Positions 25,237 through 34,258 of a stretch of DNA of 64,000 nt are shown here, one piece after another. Each line of letters begins with the position of its first letter. Within the stretch, counting starts at the first letter, position 1. Location: assembly GCA_032095175.1 (NCBI GenBank), contig DAMCZI010000025.1, positions 12,572 to 76,571 of the forward strand. The letters are read 5' to 3'. The notes beneath the pieces are model-generated. The model was not told the DNA's origin. It saw only the letters and a list, made by a program, of their open reading frames with translations, and did not search any database. The stretch comes from DAMCZI01 sp032095175 (GTDB lineage: Bacteria; Bacillota; Clostridia; Clostridiales; Caloramatoraceae). The position numbers and the translations under genes are program-made.

Positions 25237-25989
25237 ATGAAAAAAACTTGGAGAGTAGTGGCAAGTGTTACGTTGATAGCTTTATTGATAATAGGCTTTC
25301 TAAAATTCACAGGGGAAGAGATAGGGTATAGAATAAAAAGTTATTTGAATGCAAATAAAGATTATAAAGAGCAAAGAGTTATGAATCAGCCGGAAGTACC
25401 AGGATATCAATTGCTTGCTAGTAATGCTGCAAGGGGAGTATATGTATATGGAAAGAAGTTAGACAGTGCTCAGTATTTTAATCAAATATTGGTAAAGACA
25501 AAAACTTCTCAAAAGCAGTTTAATTGGAATGCAACCGCCAGAAGTCCGGTGCTTACATTTGCAGATGTTACCGGAAGTGGAGAAGAAAACATAGTAATAA
25601 TATTTATAACGGCCTATGGGACAGGGCTTTTAAAATCTGATGTGCATGTAGTAAATATGTCACTTACAAGAGAAATTCCAGTTGATGATCCAGTAACTGC
25701 TACACAGAGATTGATAACCTCAAGAGTTGAGGGACAGGAGATTGTTTTTAAAGCAGGTGGAAAGGAATATAGGGTTAAACCAATAGTTGGAGCAGGAGGT
25801 ATTCAGGGGGAGTATAAAAATTTAGAATATGGAAATGTTGTAACCTATAGGGTAGAGGGCAACAAGCTTATAGCAACAGTTGGAGTTCAAACAAATCCAT
25901 TTGCTTTTTTAGGTGAGTTTACTCTTGTATATTCCTATAGAGGAGGAAGGCTGGTGCCACAGGTAATAAATTTTAAAAAATTTGATTAA
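25237..25989 (+). CDS. Hypothetical membrane-anchored or secreted protein
   Basis: 250 residues that I cannot place in a named family. An N-terminal hydrophobic segment (about 8-25) without a clear cleavage site suggests a signal anchor with the rest outside the membrane. The body is beta-rich and includes 'LTFADVTGSGEENIVIIFITAYGTGLLKSDVHVV', reminiscent of FG-GAP/VCBS-type 'D.TGDG.ENIV' blades, followed by 'GNVVTYRVEGNKLIATVGVQTNPFAFLGEF'. Related short proteins occur around sporulation and cell-wall loci in Firmicutes, but I infer no function. The ribosome binding site is AAAGTGGGG. It is a single gene, followed 120 bp later by an azoreductase. Confidence 0.7.
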   Translation: MKKTWRVVASVTLIALLIIGFLKFTGEEIGYRIKSYLNANKDYKEQRVMNQPEVPGYQLLASNAARGVYVYGKKLDSAQYFNQILVKTKTSQKQFNWNATARSPVLTFADVTGSGEENIVIIFITAYGTGLLKSDVHVVNMSLTREIPVDDPVTATQRLITSRVEGQEIVFKAGGKEYRVKPIVGAGGIQGEYKNLEYGNVVTYRVEGNKLIATVGVQTNPFAFLGEFTLVYSYRGGRLVPQVINFKKFD

Positions 25990-26110
25990 TTTAATTGGTG
26001 TTGAGGTAAAATAATTTAAAGGTAGGAAAGAATAAATTATAAAGCTAAACTTTTTAATAGTTTTAATAGATCAAAGTAAGATGATAAAAAAATGAATTCG
26101 GAGGTGTTAT

Positions 26111-26710
26111 ATGAGTAAATTGTTATATATTAAGGCTAATCCTAAGAGTAATGAAGATTCCTATACATTTAAAATGTCGGAGAGGTTCATAAAGGTTTAT
26201 AAAGAAGTTAATCCAAATGATGACATCATCACATTGGACCTGTATAAAGAGAACATTAAGTTTTTGGATAATGAGATGTTGGGAGACCTATTTGGTGGAA
26301 AAGAATCGATTATGTTAAAATATGCAAAGCAATTTGCTGATATAGACAGATATGTTATTGCTGCTCCAATGTGGAATTTAGGAATTCCTGCAATCCTTAA
26401 GGCATACTTTGATTATGTTACAATTGCAGGTGTTACATTTAAATATACAGAAAGTGGTCCTATTGGACTTTTGGCTGATAAAGGGAAAAAGGCAGTATAT
26501 ATTGCTGCAAGAGGAGGAAAATACTCAGAAGGTCCAGCAGAAGCATATGAGATGGGAGAGCGTTATGTTAGAACAATCATGGGATTTATGGGAGTAACCG
26601 ATATTGCCACAGTTACAGCAGAACTGACCAATGTACTGAGGGGAGAAGAACTAGAGAATGCTATCATGCATTCCGTTGAAGCTGCAGAAAAAGCAGCAAG
26701 GGATTTTTGA
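26111..26710 (+). CDS. azoR: FMN-dependent NADH-azoreductase (AzoR/AcpD family)
   Basis: 199-residue flavodoxin-fold oxidoreductase. It shows the family opening 'LLYIKANPKSNEDSYT', the FMN-binding 'APMWNLGIPAILKAYFDYVTIAGVTFKYTE' region and 'GLLADKGKKAVYIAARGGKYSEG'. AzoR-type enzymes use NADH to reduce azo bonds and quinones in the cytoplasm, often as a defence against electrophilic quinones. TCGGAGGTG is the ribosome binding site. It is a single gene, closed by a hairpin shared with the convergent coat protein gene. Confidence 0.92.
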   Translation: MSKLLYIKANPKSNEDSYTFKMSERFIKVYKEVNPNDDIITLDLYKENIKFLDNEMLGDLFGGKESIMLKYAKQFADIDRYVIAAPMWNLGIPAILKAYFDYVTIAGVTFKYTESGPIGLLADKGKKAVYIAARGGKYSEGPAEAYEMGERYVRTIMGFMGVTDIATVTAELTNVLRGEELENAIMHSVEAAEKAARDF

Positions 26711-26724
26711 TCAATTTATCTAAA

Positions 26725-26756
26725 AAATGGCTTCATATTAAGTTATGAAGCCATTT
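26725..26756. terminator. Bidirectional terminator, azoR / cotF-like
   Basis: A 13-bp perfect stem, AAATGGCTTCATA against TATGAAGCCATTT with a TTAAGT loop, has A- and T-rich flanks on either side. It lies between two convergent genes. Confidence 0.75.
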
Positions 26757-26766
26757 ATATTTGAAA

Positions 26767-27231
26767 CTATTGAGGTTGGTACATTCCCTTGCTTTCCATG
26801 TATTTAAATATGCTTTCACCGTGTTCTTGTTCTTCTTTTTGAATGTGGTTTAATACCTGTCTTATGTTGTGGTCTCTAAATTCAAAAATTGCGGTGTTGT
26901 AAGCTCCGGAAACATGTTTTTCTGTTGTAAGCATATCGTTGCAAAGGTCTGCATCATTTTGGCTGGTCATTCCACTTTGCCCTGATGTTTGAGTTTGTGC
27001 ACTTTGTTGAGTCTGCTGGTTTTGCTGTTGATTTACGTTAGGAACTTGGCCGTTTAGCATTTGGTTGAGGGTATCAAGATGCTGCTGCTCTTTTTGGGCA
27101 TGCTGTGTAAATAACTGTTTTAGCTGCTGATCCTGTGCCTGGATTGCATAGTTGTTGTACTTTTTAACGCATAATTCTTCTTGAGATTTTTGATCTTGAA
27201 GCAGAAATTTCTCTTTTTGAGTTAGAACCAT
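26767..27231 (-). CDS. CotF-family spore coat protein
   Basis: 154-residue ferritin-like helical protein of the CotF spore-coat family. It starts 'LTQKEKFLLQDQKSQEELCVKKYNNYA', continues with 'QLKQLFTQHAQKEQQHLDTL', then a Gln/Thr/Ser-rich linker ('QQQNQQTQQSAQTQTSGQSG') and a second helical segment ('CNDMLTTEKHVSGAYNTAIFE', 'HIQKEEQEHGE'). It is one of the direct indications that the organism forms spores. Start ATG 27231 is preceded at normal distance by AGAGGTG; the in-frame GTG at 27243 is part of that site. It is a single gene. Expression in the mother cell is expected but no sigma-K/E promoter was assigned. Confidence 0.88.
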   Translation of the reverse strand: MVLTQKEKFLLQDQKSQEELCVKKYNNYAIQAQDQQLKQLFTQHAQKEQQHLDTLNQMLNGQVPNVNQQQNQQTQQSAQTQTSGQSGMTSQNDADLCNDMLTTEKHVSGAYNTAIFEFRDHNIRQVLNHIQKEEQEHGESIFKYMESKGMYQPQ

Positions 27232-27354
27232 AAATAGAATCACCTCTATCTTAATATTTGTAAATCATAGGAAAATATTCATTGAAGTAAGAGGAACAAA
27301 ATTCCATTTTTTAATACTTGACATTTTAAAAAGATGTATAAAAAAGATTGGCCA

Positions 27355-27406
27355 TTGACACTATATATAGTACATGGTAAACTAATATTCGCCTATATAT
27401 AGTACA
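27355..27406 (+). promoter_or_regulatory. nrdD promoter with two NrdR boxes
   Basis: -35 TTGACA (27355-27360), 17-bp spacer and -10 TAAACT (27378-27383). Two matches to the NrdR box consensus ACACWATATNTWGTGT are present: ACACTATATATAGTAC (27358-27373) and GCCTATATATAGTACA (27391-27406). Their CTATATATAGTAC cores are 32 bp apart, three helical turns, the usual NrdR spacing. Box 1 overlaps the -35 and spacer. NrdR with bound dATP would repress here. nrdR itself is not in the window. Confidence 0.88.
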
Positions 27407-27442
27407 AATAGCAAATGATGATCTGAGGAGGAATTGCAATAA

Positions 27443-29764
27443 ATGATTACAAAAATTAGAAAAAGAGATGGAAGAGAAGTTCCCTTTAATATTGAAAAGA
27501 TTGCAAATGCAATAGTTAAGGCTTCAAACTCTGTTGGAGAAAAAAACTATGGGGAAGCTTTTGAAATAGCTGAAAAAACAGTTGAGTACATAGAAAAGAA
27601 TAACGTTGATAATATTCCAACAGTTGAACAAATACAGGATGCTGTTGAGAAGGTGCTTATAGAGAATGGATGGGTAGAAATTGCCAAGGCATATATACTT
27701 TATAGAGCGGAAAGAACAAGGTTAAGAGAGATGAATACCCGTCTTATGAAGATATATGAGGATTTAACCTTTAAAGAAGCAGAAGATAATGATGTTAAGC
27801 GTGAAAATGCAAATATAGATGGAAATACAGCAATGGGAACGATGCTTAAGTATGGCTCAGAAGGAGCAAAACAGTTTTATGAAATGTTTATACTAGATCC
27901 AGAGTATTCAAAGGCGCATAAGGATGGAGACATACATATTCATGATCTTGATTTCCTTACACTTACAACTACATGCTGTCAGATTGACATAATAAGCTTG
28001 TTTAAAAATGGATTTAGCACAGGACATGGTCATTTAAGAGAACCAAATGATATTCAAAGCTACTCAGCTCTTGCATGTATAGCTATTCAGTCAAACCAGA
28101 ACGATCAGCATGGCGGCCAGAGTATTCCAAACTTTGATTATGGAATGGCTCCTGGTGTTGCAAAGACCTATACAAAGTTCTATACTAAAAACCTTATCAA
28201 TGCCATTGAGTTGTTAATAGGAAATATTGATGCTGAGGTTTTAGTAAAAGAAACTCTTAAAGAGATTAAGGAATTATACAATGCTGTTCCTAATTTAAAG
28301 ATAGATGAAGAGTATATAAAAATTGAAAAGAGAGCGCTCCTTAAGCGCTTTAAGGATGAAGATGCTGTGGATAAAGCACAGGAATTTGCAAGGAACAGAG
28401 CATATAAAGAGACTGACAGAAGCACATACCAGGCAATGGAGGCCTTTATTCATAACCTAAATACAATGCACAGTAGAGCAGGTGCCCAGGTACCATTTAG
28501 TTCTGTTAATTATGGTACAGATACATCCTTGGAAGGAAGAATGGTCATTAAGAATCTTCTTTTAGCAACGGAAGCTGGACTTGGTAATAATGAGACTCCT
28601 ATATTCCCTATACAGATATTTAAGGTAAAGGAAGGGGTAAACTATAATGATGGGGACACAAATTATGATTTATTTAAGCTTGCATGCAGGGTTAGTGCAA
28701 AAAGATTGTTCCCTAACTTTTCCTTCATAGATGCTCCTTTCAACATAAAAAGTTACAGGGAAGGTCATCCTGAAACTGAAATAGCATATATGGGATGCAG
28801 AACCAGGGTAATGGCAAATGTATATGACCAATCTAAGGAAGTAGTGTATGGAAGAGGAAATTTAAGCTTTACAACAATAAACCTTCCAAGAATAGCTTTG
28901 AAGAGCGAAGGGAATACAGAAGTATTTTTTAAAGAGCTTGATGCTAAAATTGATATTGTAACAAAGCAGCTTTTGGATAGATTTGAAATACAGGCAGGAA
29001 AAAAGGTTAAGAACTATCCATTTCTTATGGGACAAGGTGTATGGATAGATTCTGATAAGCTTGGCTGGGAGGATGAAGTCAGAGAGGTATTAAAGCATGG
29101 TACCTTAACCCTTGGATTTATAGGACTTGCTGAATGCCTTAAAGCCTTAACCGGAATGCATCATGGAGAATCAGAGGAATCTCAAAAGCTTGGACTTAAA
29201 ATAGTAGAGCATATGAGAAGACGTATGGATGAAGCTGCAAGCACGTACAAAATGAATTTTTCATTGATTGCTACACCTGCTGAAGGAACAGCTGGGCGTT
29301 TTGTAAAGATTGATAAAAATGTGTTTGGAGAAATTGAAGGAGTTACTGACAGAGAATATTACACAAACAGCTTCCATGTACCTGTTTACTATAAAACAAC
29401 TGCATTTAATAAGATAAAAACAGAAGCTCCATACCATGAACTTACAAATGGAGGACATATAACCTATGTTGAGCTTGATGGGGATCCATCACAGAATGTT
29501 GAAGCCTTTGAGAAGATTATAAGGGCAATGAAGGAGTTAGGAATTGGATATGGTTCAATAAACCATCCTGTTGATAGAGATCCTGTCTGTGGTTATTCAG
29601 GAATTATTGGAGATAAGTGTCCTGGATGTGGTAGAGAAGAGGGCGATGTAAAGTTTGAAAGAATTAGAAGAATTACAGGGTATTTAGTAGGAACCCTGGA
29701 GCGTTTTAACGATGCAAAAAAAGCAGAAGAGAGAGATAGAGTAAAGCATGCATCAGTAATATAA
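27443..29764 (+). CDS. nrdD: Anaerobic (class III) ribonucleoside-triphosphate reductase
   Basis: 773-residue glycyl-radical enzyme that converts NTPs to dNTPs without oxygen, using formate as reductant. The N-terminal ATP-cone (about 1-90, 'KIRKRDGREVPFNIEKIANAI') gives allosteric control. The core includes 'LTTTCCQIDI' and 'QNDQHGGQSIPNFDYGMAPG'. The C-terminus has the zinc site Cys-x(n)-CPGC ('DPVCGYSGIIGDKCPGCG') and the glycyl-radical loop 'RRITGYLVG'. GAGGAGG lies before ATG 27443. nrdG follows 15 bp downstream in one operon that ends in a strong terminator. The promoter carries two NrdR boxes. Confidence 0.97.
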   Translation: MITKIRKRDGREVPFNIEKIANAIVKASNSVGEKNYGEAFEIAEKTVEYIEKNNVDNIPTVEQIQDAVEKVLIENGWVEIAKAYILYRAERTRLREMNTRLMKIYEDLTFKEAEDNDVKRENANIDGNTAMGTMLKYGSEGAKQFYEMFILDPEYSKAHKDGDIHIHDLDFLTLTTTCCQIDIISLFKNGFSTGHGHLREPNDIQSYSALACIAIQSNQNDQHGGQSIPNFDYGMAPGVAKTYTKFYTKNLINAIELLIGNIDAEVLVKETLKEIKELYNAVPNLKIDEEYIKIEKRALLKRFKDEDAVDKAQEFARNRAYKETDRSTYQAMEAFIHNLNTMHSRAGAQVPFSSVNYGTDTSLEGRMVIKNLLLATEAGLGNNETPIFPIQIFKVKEGVNYNDGDTNYDLFKLACRVSAKRLFPNFSFIDAPFNIKSYREGHPETEIAYMGCRTRVMANVYDQSKEVVYGRGNLSFTTINLPRIALKSEGNTEVFFKELDAKIDIVTKQLLDRFEIQAGKKVKNYPFLMGQGVWIDSDKLGWEDEVREVLKHGTLTLGFIGLAECLKALTGMHHGESEESQKLGLKIVEHMRRRMDEAASTYKMNFSLIATPAEGTAGRFVKIDKNVFGEIEGVTDREYYTNSFHVPVYYKTTAFNKIKTEAPYHELTNGGHITYVELDGDPSQNVEAFEKIIRAMKELGIGYGSINHPVDRDPVCGYSGIIGDKCPGCGREEGDVKFERIRRITGYLVGTLERFNDAKKAEERDRVKHASVI

Positions 29765-29779
29765 GGTTGGTGGGTTTAA

Positions 29780-30289
29780 ATGGATAATAAGCTTAGAATT
29801 GCAGGAATAGTTCAGGACTCAATTGTAGATGGCCCTGGAATAAGACTTGTGGTTTTTACACAGGGCTGCAGGCACAACTGTCCTGGATGTCATAATCCCC
29901 ATACACATTCCTTTGATGGAGGAAAGTTGGTGGATATTGAATATATTATAGAGCAGGCGAGGGAAAACCCGCTATTGGACGGTATAACATTAAGTGGTGG
30001 AGAACCCTTTGAACAGGCAAATATTTTATCAAAGCTTGCAAAACAGGCTAAGGCTTTAGGATATAATATTATGACATATACAGGCTATACCTATGAGTAT
30101 ATACTGAGCAGCTCTTCTAAAATTGATGGTTGGGCAGAATTCCTTGATAACATAGATATACTTGTAGATGGAAGGTTTGAAATTGAAAAAAAGAACCCTC
30201 TGTTAAAATTTAGAGGCTCTGAAAATCAGCGTGTCATAGATGTTAAGAAAACAAGGCTTAAGGGCGAAATAGTTCTTGCTGATATTTAA
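29780..30289 (+). CDS. nrdG: Class III RNR activating enzyme (radical SAM)
   Basis: 169-residue radical-SAM activase that installs the glycyl radical on NrdD. The [4Fe-4S]/SAM motif is Cys30-x3-Cys34-x2-Cys37 ('QGCRHNCPGCHNP'), followed by the 'LSGGEPF' SAM-contact motif. The length is normal for the family. It is 15 bp downstream of nrdD, with GGTTGGTGGG as ribosome binding site, and must be co-transcribed with it. The N-terminal 'RIAGIVQDSIVDGPGIR' is typical. Confidence 0.96.
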   Translation: MDNKLRIAGIVQDSIVDGPGIRLVVFTQGCRHNCPGCHNPHTHSFDGGKLVDIEYIIEQARENPLLDGITLSGGEPFEQANILSKLAKQAKALGYNIMTYTGYTYEYILSSSSKIDGWAEFLDNIDILVDGRFEIEKKNPLLKFRGSENQRVIDVKKTRLKGEIVLADI

Positions 30290-30296
30290 AATTTAA

Positions 30297-30349
30297 AACA
30301 CCTCAATCCATGAGAAGCAATTAATAAAAGCATGGATTGAGGTGTTTTT
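30297..30349 (+). terminator. Strong intrinsic terminator of nrdDG
   Basis: A perfect 16-bp stem (AACACCTCAATCCATG at 30297-30312 with CATGGATTGAGGTGTT at 30331-30346) runs into TTTTTG, eight bases after the nrdG stop. Confidence 0.93.
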
Positions 30350-30570
30350 GTTTCGATATAAATTGCATTAAAATTCTATTGTATTCCAAGTAAATAAAAT
30401 CATATAGTCGATATATAAATTTCCAGATATAACAGTATGTAGGTGTTAAATGTTATCAATTGAGAATAAAAATTAAACATAAAAGTGTTTACGAGCAAGG
30501 CATAAAGTAATATAATGTATAATAATGGAATGTTCAATTGATAATATATATGGGATTAGGGGGGAATAAA

Positions 30571-31269
30571 ATGATAATGAAAGCGGAGAATGTGAGCAGA
30601 AAGTATAAAGTTGGAGAAAACAATTTCTTTGCACTAAAGGGAGTAAGCTTTGAGGTGAAGGAAAAAGAAATTATAACTATTCTTGGACCTTCCGGATCGG
30701 GTAAATCCACTCTTCTAAATATCATTGGCGGTATTGATAGAATTGATGAAGGAGAGATTGAGGTTGATGGTATAAAACTTTCTCAAATTGGGGATAGGGA
30801 GCTTACAATGTATAGAAGAGAGAAAATTGGATTTGTATTTCAATTCTATAACCTTATACCAAACCTTACTGTATATGAGAACGTTGAGGTATCATCCAGT
30901 ATAAGCAAAAATGCAATGGATATAAAAGAAGTTTTAGAGTCAGTAGGAATGCTTGATAAATCTGATAAGTTTCCATCGGAGTTAAGTGGTGGAGAGCAGC
31001 AGAGGGTTTCAATTGCAAGGGCTATTGTTAAAAATCCAAAGATACTCTTGTTTGATGAACCCACAGGTGCACTTGATTATTCAACATCGAAGGATATATT
31101 AAATCTCATTGAAAAAATAAATATAAAGTATGGTACAACAATGTTTATAGTTACACATAACAATGCAATAAGTGCAATGTCTGATAGGATCATTAAGCTG
31201 AGAAGTGGGGAGATAACAGAGATTATTACTAACAGAAGCAAGATAAAGGCAGAGGGAGTTGAGTGGTAA
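30571..31269 (+). CDS. ABC transporter ATP-binding protein (MacB/LolD-type)
   Basis: 232 residues. Walker A 'GPSGSGKSTLLNIIGG', the Q-loop region 'FVFQFYNLIPNLTVYENV', the signature 'LSGGEQQRVSIARAI' and Walker B 'ILLFDEPTGALD' identify the LolD/MacB/BceA branch that works with FtsX-type permeases. The start is ATG 30571, six to seven bases after AGGGGGG. It overlaps the permease by TAATG, so the two are translationally coupled. The following two-component system is typical for such exporters in Firmicutes, which often remove or sense antimicrobial peptides; the substrate here is unknown. Confidence 0.93.
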   Translation: MIMKAENVSRKYKVGENNFFALKGVSFEVKEKEIITILGPSGSGKSTLLNIIGGIDRIDEGEIEVDGIKLSQIGDRELTMYRREKIGFVFQFYNLIPNLTVYENVEVSSSISKNAMDIKEVLESVGMLDKSDKFPSELSGGEQQRVSIARAIVKNPKILLFDEPTGALDYSTSKDILNLIEKINIKYGTTMFIVTHNNAISAMSDRIIKLRSGEITEIITNRSKIKAEGVEW

Positions 31270-33491
31270 TGGCACTTGAAAAAAGAGTTAAAAGAGTGTT
31301 TTTAAAAAATAAATCTAAATATTTAGGCTCACTTTTCCTCGTAGCATTGGGGTGCACACTTTATGTTGTTTTAAATACACTTGTTGTTAATCTGAATGGC
31401 AACCTTGAAAGCCTTACTAAAAAAAGTATTAGAGAAGATGCAAAAGCAGTTTTAGTTAAAGATATAGATAATATAGATGAACTTGAAAAAAGGTTTGATG
31501 CAGTCATTGAGAAAAGGAAAAGCTTTGATTATGAAATAAAAAATGGAGTTTCACTTAGGGTGTTTGATTATAGTGAAAAGGTTGACATACCATTTATAGT
31601 AAAGGGAAGCACTATTAAAAGAGATAATGATATGCTTATAAATCCAGCTTTTGCTAATACTCAAGGCATTAATATAGGAGATAAAATAAAAGTTTCTGGT
31701 GAAGAATTTTGTGTTTCGGGATATATGACAATACCCGATTATGTCTATCCAACGAAGCTGGAATCCGATATAGTGGCAGATCCTAATAGCTTTGGAATTG
31801 CAGTAATATCAAAGAATAAGATGAGTCAAATGAATAATAGCAATGAGACAATTAATATAAGGTACAATTCAGCTTTATCCTCTGATATAAAAGAATATCT
31901 TAATAAAAACTTCGGAATTATGTTTTGGCAGAATATCGATGATAATCCAAGATACACAATGGTAAAGGGTGAAGTTACTAGCCTTAAAGAGGTTACATTA
32001 AGTATACCCCTGGCGATATTTCTTCTTACCTGTCTGCTTCTTTCAACTGTAATCTGGAGAATGGTGAAAATGGAGTTTGTTGAGATTGGTACTCTATATG
32101 CCATCGGGTATACGAAGAAAGAAATATTAAAGCACTATTTAACATATCCTTTGGCAGTTGCAATCTCAGGAGCAGCTATAGGAGAAGTATTAAGTCTTTT
32201 ACTTGTAAAGCCTATTCTTAGATACTATTCCTTCTATTTCAACCTTCCAATAATGAAAGTTAACTACAGGTTAGAGCACATGGTGATCGGATTTGTTATG
32301 CCTGTTGTTCTCCTTACAGCTGCAGGAATTGTTGTAACAGTGAGAGCACTTAGATTGTCACCTGTGAAGCTTATGAGGGGACATGGACAAAAAAACAAGG
32401 TTGGGATTTTTGAAAAAAACATGAACCTTAGGAGGTTTAAATTTAAGACTAAATTTAAAATAAGGGAAATATTAAGGAGCTTTTCAAAAATTATCATAAT
32501 AATATTAGGGGTTACAGCATCATCAATGCTTTTACTTTTAGGCTCGGCAGCACAGGATTCCTTTGATTATCTTGTTAAGGATGGTATGAACAATTCATTT
32601 AAATATAACTATAATTATGTCTTTAAAGCTCCAATGAAAGCTAATACCTATAAAGGGGAAGAATATAATGCAGCACCATTCACAACCCTAGATAAAAAAG
32701 AAGAAATAATTATCTATGGTATTAGAAAAGATAGTACTATGATAAATCTAGAGGATAAGGATGGTAAAAGAATTGATGGGGAAAAAACTGTAATATCAAG
32801 ATCCTTTGCAAAAAAAATGAATTTAAAAATTGGAAATGTTATCGAAATACAAAATAAATTGAATGATAAAAAATATAGTATCAAGGTTGATGATATATGT
32901 GAAGTATATATAGGAAGCTTTATTTATATGCCAATCGAAGAATTTAACAAAATGATGGGAGTTGATGAAAAAACCTACACAGGAATATTTAGCGACAGAA
33001 GTATTGATATTGATAAAAATATTCTTTTAAAAACAGAGAGCAGAGAAGAAACGATAAAAGCCTTTGATTCCTTTATAAAGCCTATGAGATATTTTTTGCT
33101 TGGTGCAGGTGTTCTTGCATTTATAATTGCCCTTATTATTCTGTACATTATGATATCACTTATAATTGAAGAAAATAAAGTAAGTATATCAATGCTTAAG
33201 GTATTGGGATATGGTAACAGGGAAATAGGTAGCATGCTTATGAATACATTTAATATCCCGGTTATAATAGGATATATTATTTCCATTCCTCTTCTTTACA
33301 TGTCTCTTGGAAGGGTTATGGATAGCTCGATGAAAGAAATTGATATGACAACTCCAATTATAATAGCTCCAATAAAAATAGCAATTGGGTTTGTCATTAT
33401 GTATCTTACCTATGAATTTTCAAAATTTCTATCAAAGAGGAAAGTACTATCAATTTCAATGGCAGAAAGCCTTAAGGCCCAGAGAGAATAA
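31269..33491 (+). CDS. FtsX-type ABC transporter permease
   Basis: 740-residue permease with two FtsX domains. An N-terminal helix ('YLGSLFLVALGCTLYVVLNTLV') is followed by an extracytoplasmic domain and three helices (about 240-360). A second helix begins near 410 ('SFSKIIIIILGVTASSMLLLLGSAA') with another extracytoplasmic domain, and three C-terminal helices close the protein. The start is ATG 31269, overlapping the stop of the ATPase gene (TAATG); the in-frame GTG at 31263 would overlap further. Together with the upstream ATPase it makes a mechanotransmission-type or peptide/lipid export complex. The downstream regulator and kinase probably control it. Confidence 0.9.
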   Translation: MALEKRVKRVFLKNKSKYLGSLFLVALGCTLYVVLNTLVVNLNGNLESLTKKSIREDAKAVLVKDIDNIDELEKRFDAVIEKRKSFDYEIKNGVSLRVFDYSEKVDIPFIVKGSTIKRDNDMLINPAFANTQGINIGDKIKVSGEEFCVSGYMTIPDYVYPTKLESDIVADPNSFGIAVISKNKMSQMNNSNETINIRYNSALSSDIKEYLNKNFGIMFWQNIDDNPRYTMVKGEVTSLKEVTLSIPLAIFLLTCLLLSTVIWRMVKMEFVEIGTLYAIGYTKKEILKHYLTYPLAVAISGAAIGEVLSLLLVKPILRYYSFYFNLPIMKVNYRLEHMVIGFVMPVVLLTAAGIVVTVRALRLSPVKLMRGHGQKNKVGIFEKNMNLRRFKFKTKFKIREILRSFSKIIIIILGVTASSMLLLLGSAAQDSFDYLVKDGMNNSFKYNYNYVFKAPMKANTYKGEEYNAAPFTTLDKKEEIIIYGIRKDSTMINLEDKDGKRIDGEKTVISRSFAKKMNLKIGNVIEIQNKLNDKKYSIKVDDICEVYIGSFIYMPIEEFNKMMGVDEKTYTGIFSDRSIDIDKNILLKTESREETIKAFDSFIKPMRYFLLGAGVLAFIIALIILYIMISLIIEENKVSISMLKVLGYGNREIGSMLMNTFNIPVIIGYIISIPLLYMSLGRVMDSSMKEIDMTTPIIIAPIKIAIGFVIMYLTYEFSKFLSKRKVLSISMAESLKAQRE

Positions 33492-33574
33492 TATATTGTG
33501 TCTTCATTTTTTCTTCAAATTTTTAATTTATAATTAACTATAGGATAATTGTTGTTGGAGGTAAGCAGCAAGCT

Positions 33575-34258
33575 ATGATGAACATTTTGATTATTGAAGA
33601 TGAAGAGAAGGTTTCTAGTGTTATAAAGGCATATCTTGAAAGAGAAAGATATTGTGTTTATTGTGCAGATAAGGGTATTGAAGGCATAAGACTATTTAAA
33701 GAAATTAAATTTGAATTAGTCATTCTAGATCTTATGCTTCCTGATATTGAAGGTGAAGAGGTTTGCAGAATTATAAGAAATATATCGGATGTTTATATTT
33801 TTATGTTAACTGCAAAGGGTACTGAAAGTGATAAAATAAGTGGCCTTAATATAGGTGCAGACGAATATCTTGTAAAGCCATTTAGTCCAAGAGAGTTAAC
33901 TGCAAGGGTTAATGCTGTATTTAGAAGGATAGATGCAGATAGATCCCTTGCACTTAGTTTTAACAATGGTAACCTTGTAATTGATAGGGATAAAAGAGTT
34001 GTTAAGGTAATGGGAGAAAGTGTATCGCTTACACCAAATGAGTTTGACATACTTTATGTTCTTGCTGTAAACAATGGAAGAGTTTTAAGTAGAGAACAAT
34101 TGATTGAGAGTGTTTTTGGGTTTGATTTTGAAGGCTTTGACAGAACAGTTGATGTTCATATTAAAAATTTACGTAAGAAAATAGAAGTGGACAGCAAGAA
34201 CCCAAGGTATATTAAGACAGTTACAAAGCTTGGATATAAATTTGACGGTGATAACTGA
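33575..34258 (+). CDS. OmpR/PhoB-family response regulator
   Basis: 227 residues: receiver domain with phospho-acceptor Asp52 ('LVILDLMLPDIEG') and Lys in 'YLVKPFSPREL', then a winged-helix DNA-binding domain ('RTVDVHIKNLRKKIE', 'TVTKLGYKFD'). TTGGAGG lies upstream. It overlaps the sensor kinase gene by TGATG. It follows the ABC permease by 83 bp with no terminator, so one operon of transporter plus two-component system is likely, with the regulator probably controlling the transporter genes. Confidence 0.93.
   Translation: MMNILIIEDEEKVSSVIKAYLERERYCVYCADKGIEGIRLFKEIKFELVILDLMLPDIEGEEVCRIIRNISDVYIFMLTAKGTESDKISGLNIGADEYLVKPFSPRELTARVNAVFRRIDADRSLALSFNNGNLVIDRDKRVVKVMGESVSLTPNEFDILYVLAVNNGRVLSREQLIESVFGFDFEGFDRTVDVHIKNLRKKIEVDSKNPRYIKTVTKLGYKFDGDN

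Noticed and set aside
27358..27406. Terminal inverted repeats of a small insertion element
   Set aside because: The two 16-bp palindromes match the NrdR box consensus with three-turn spacing on an RNR promoter.
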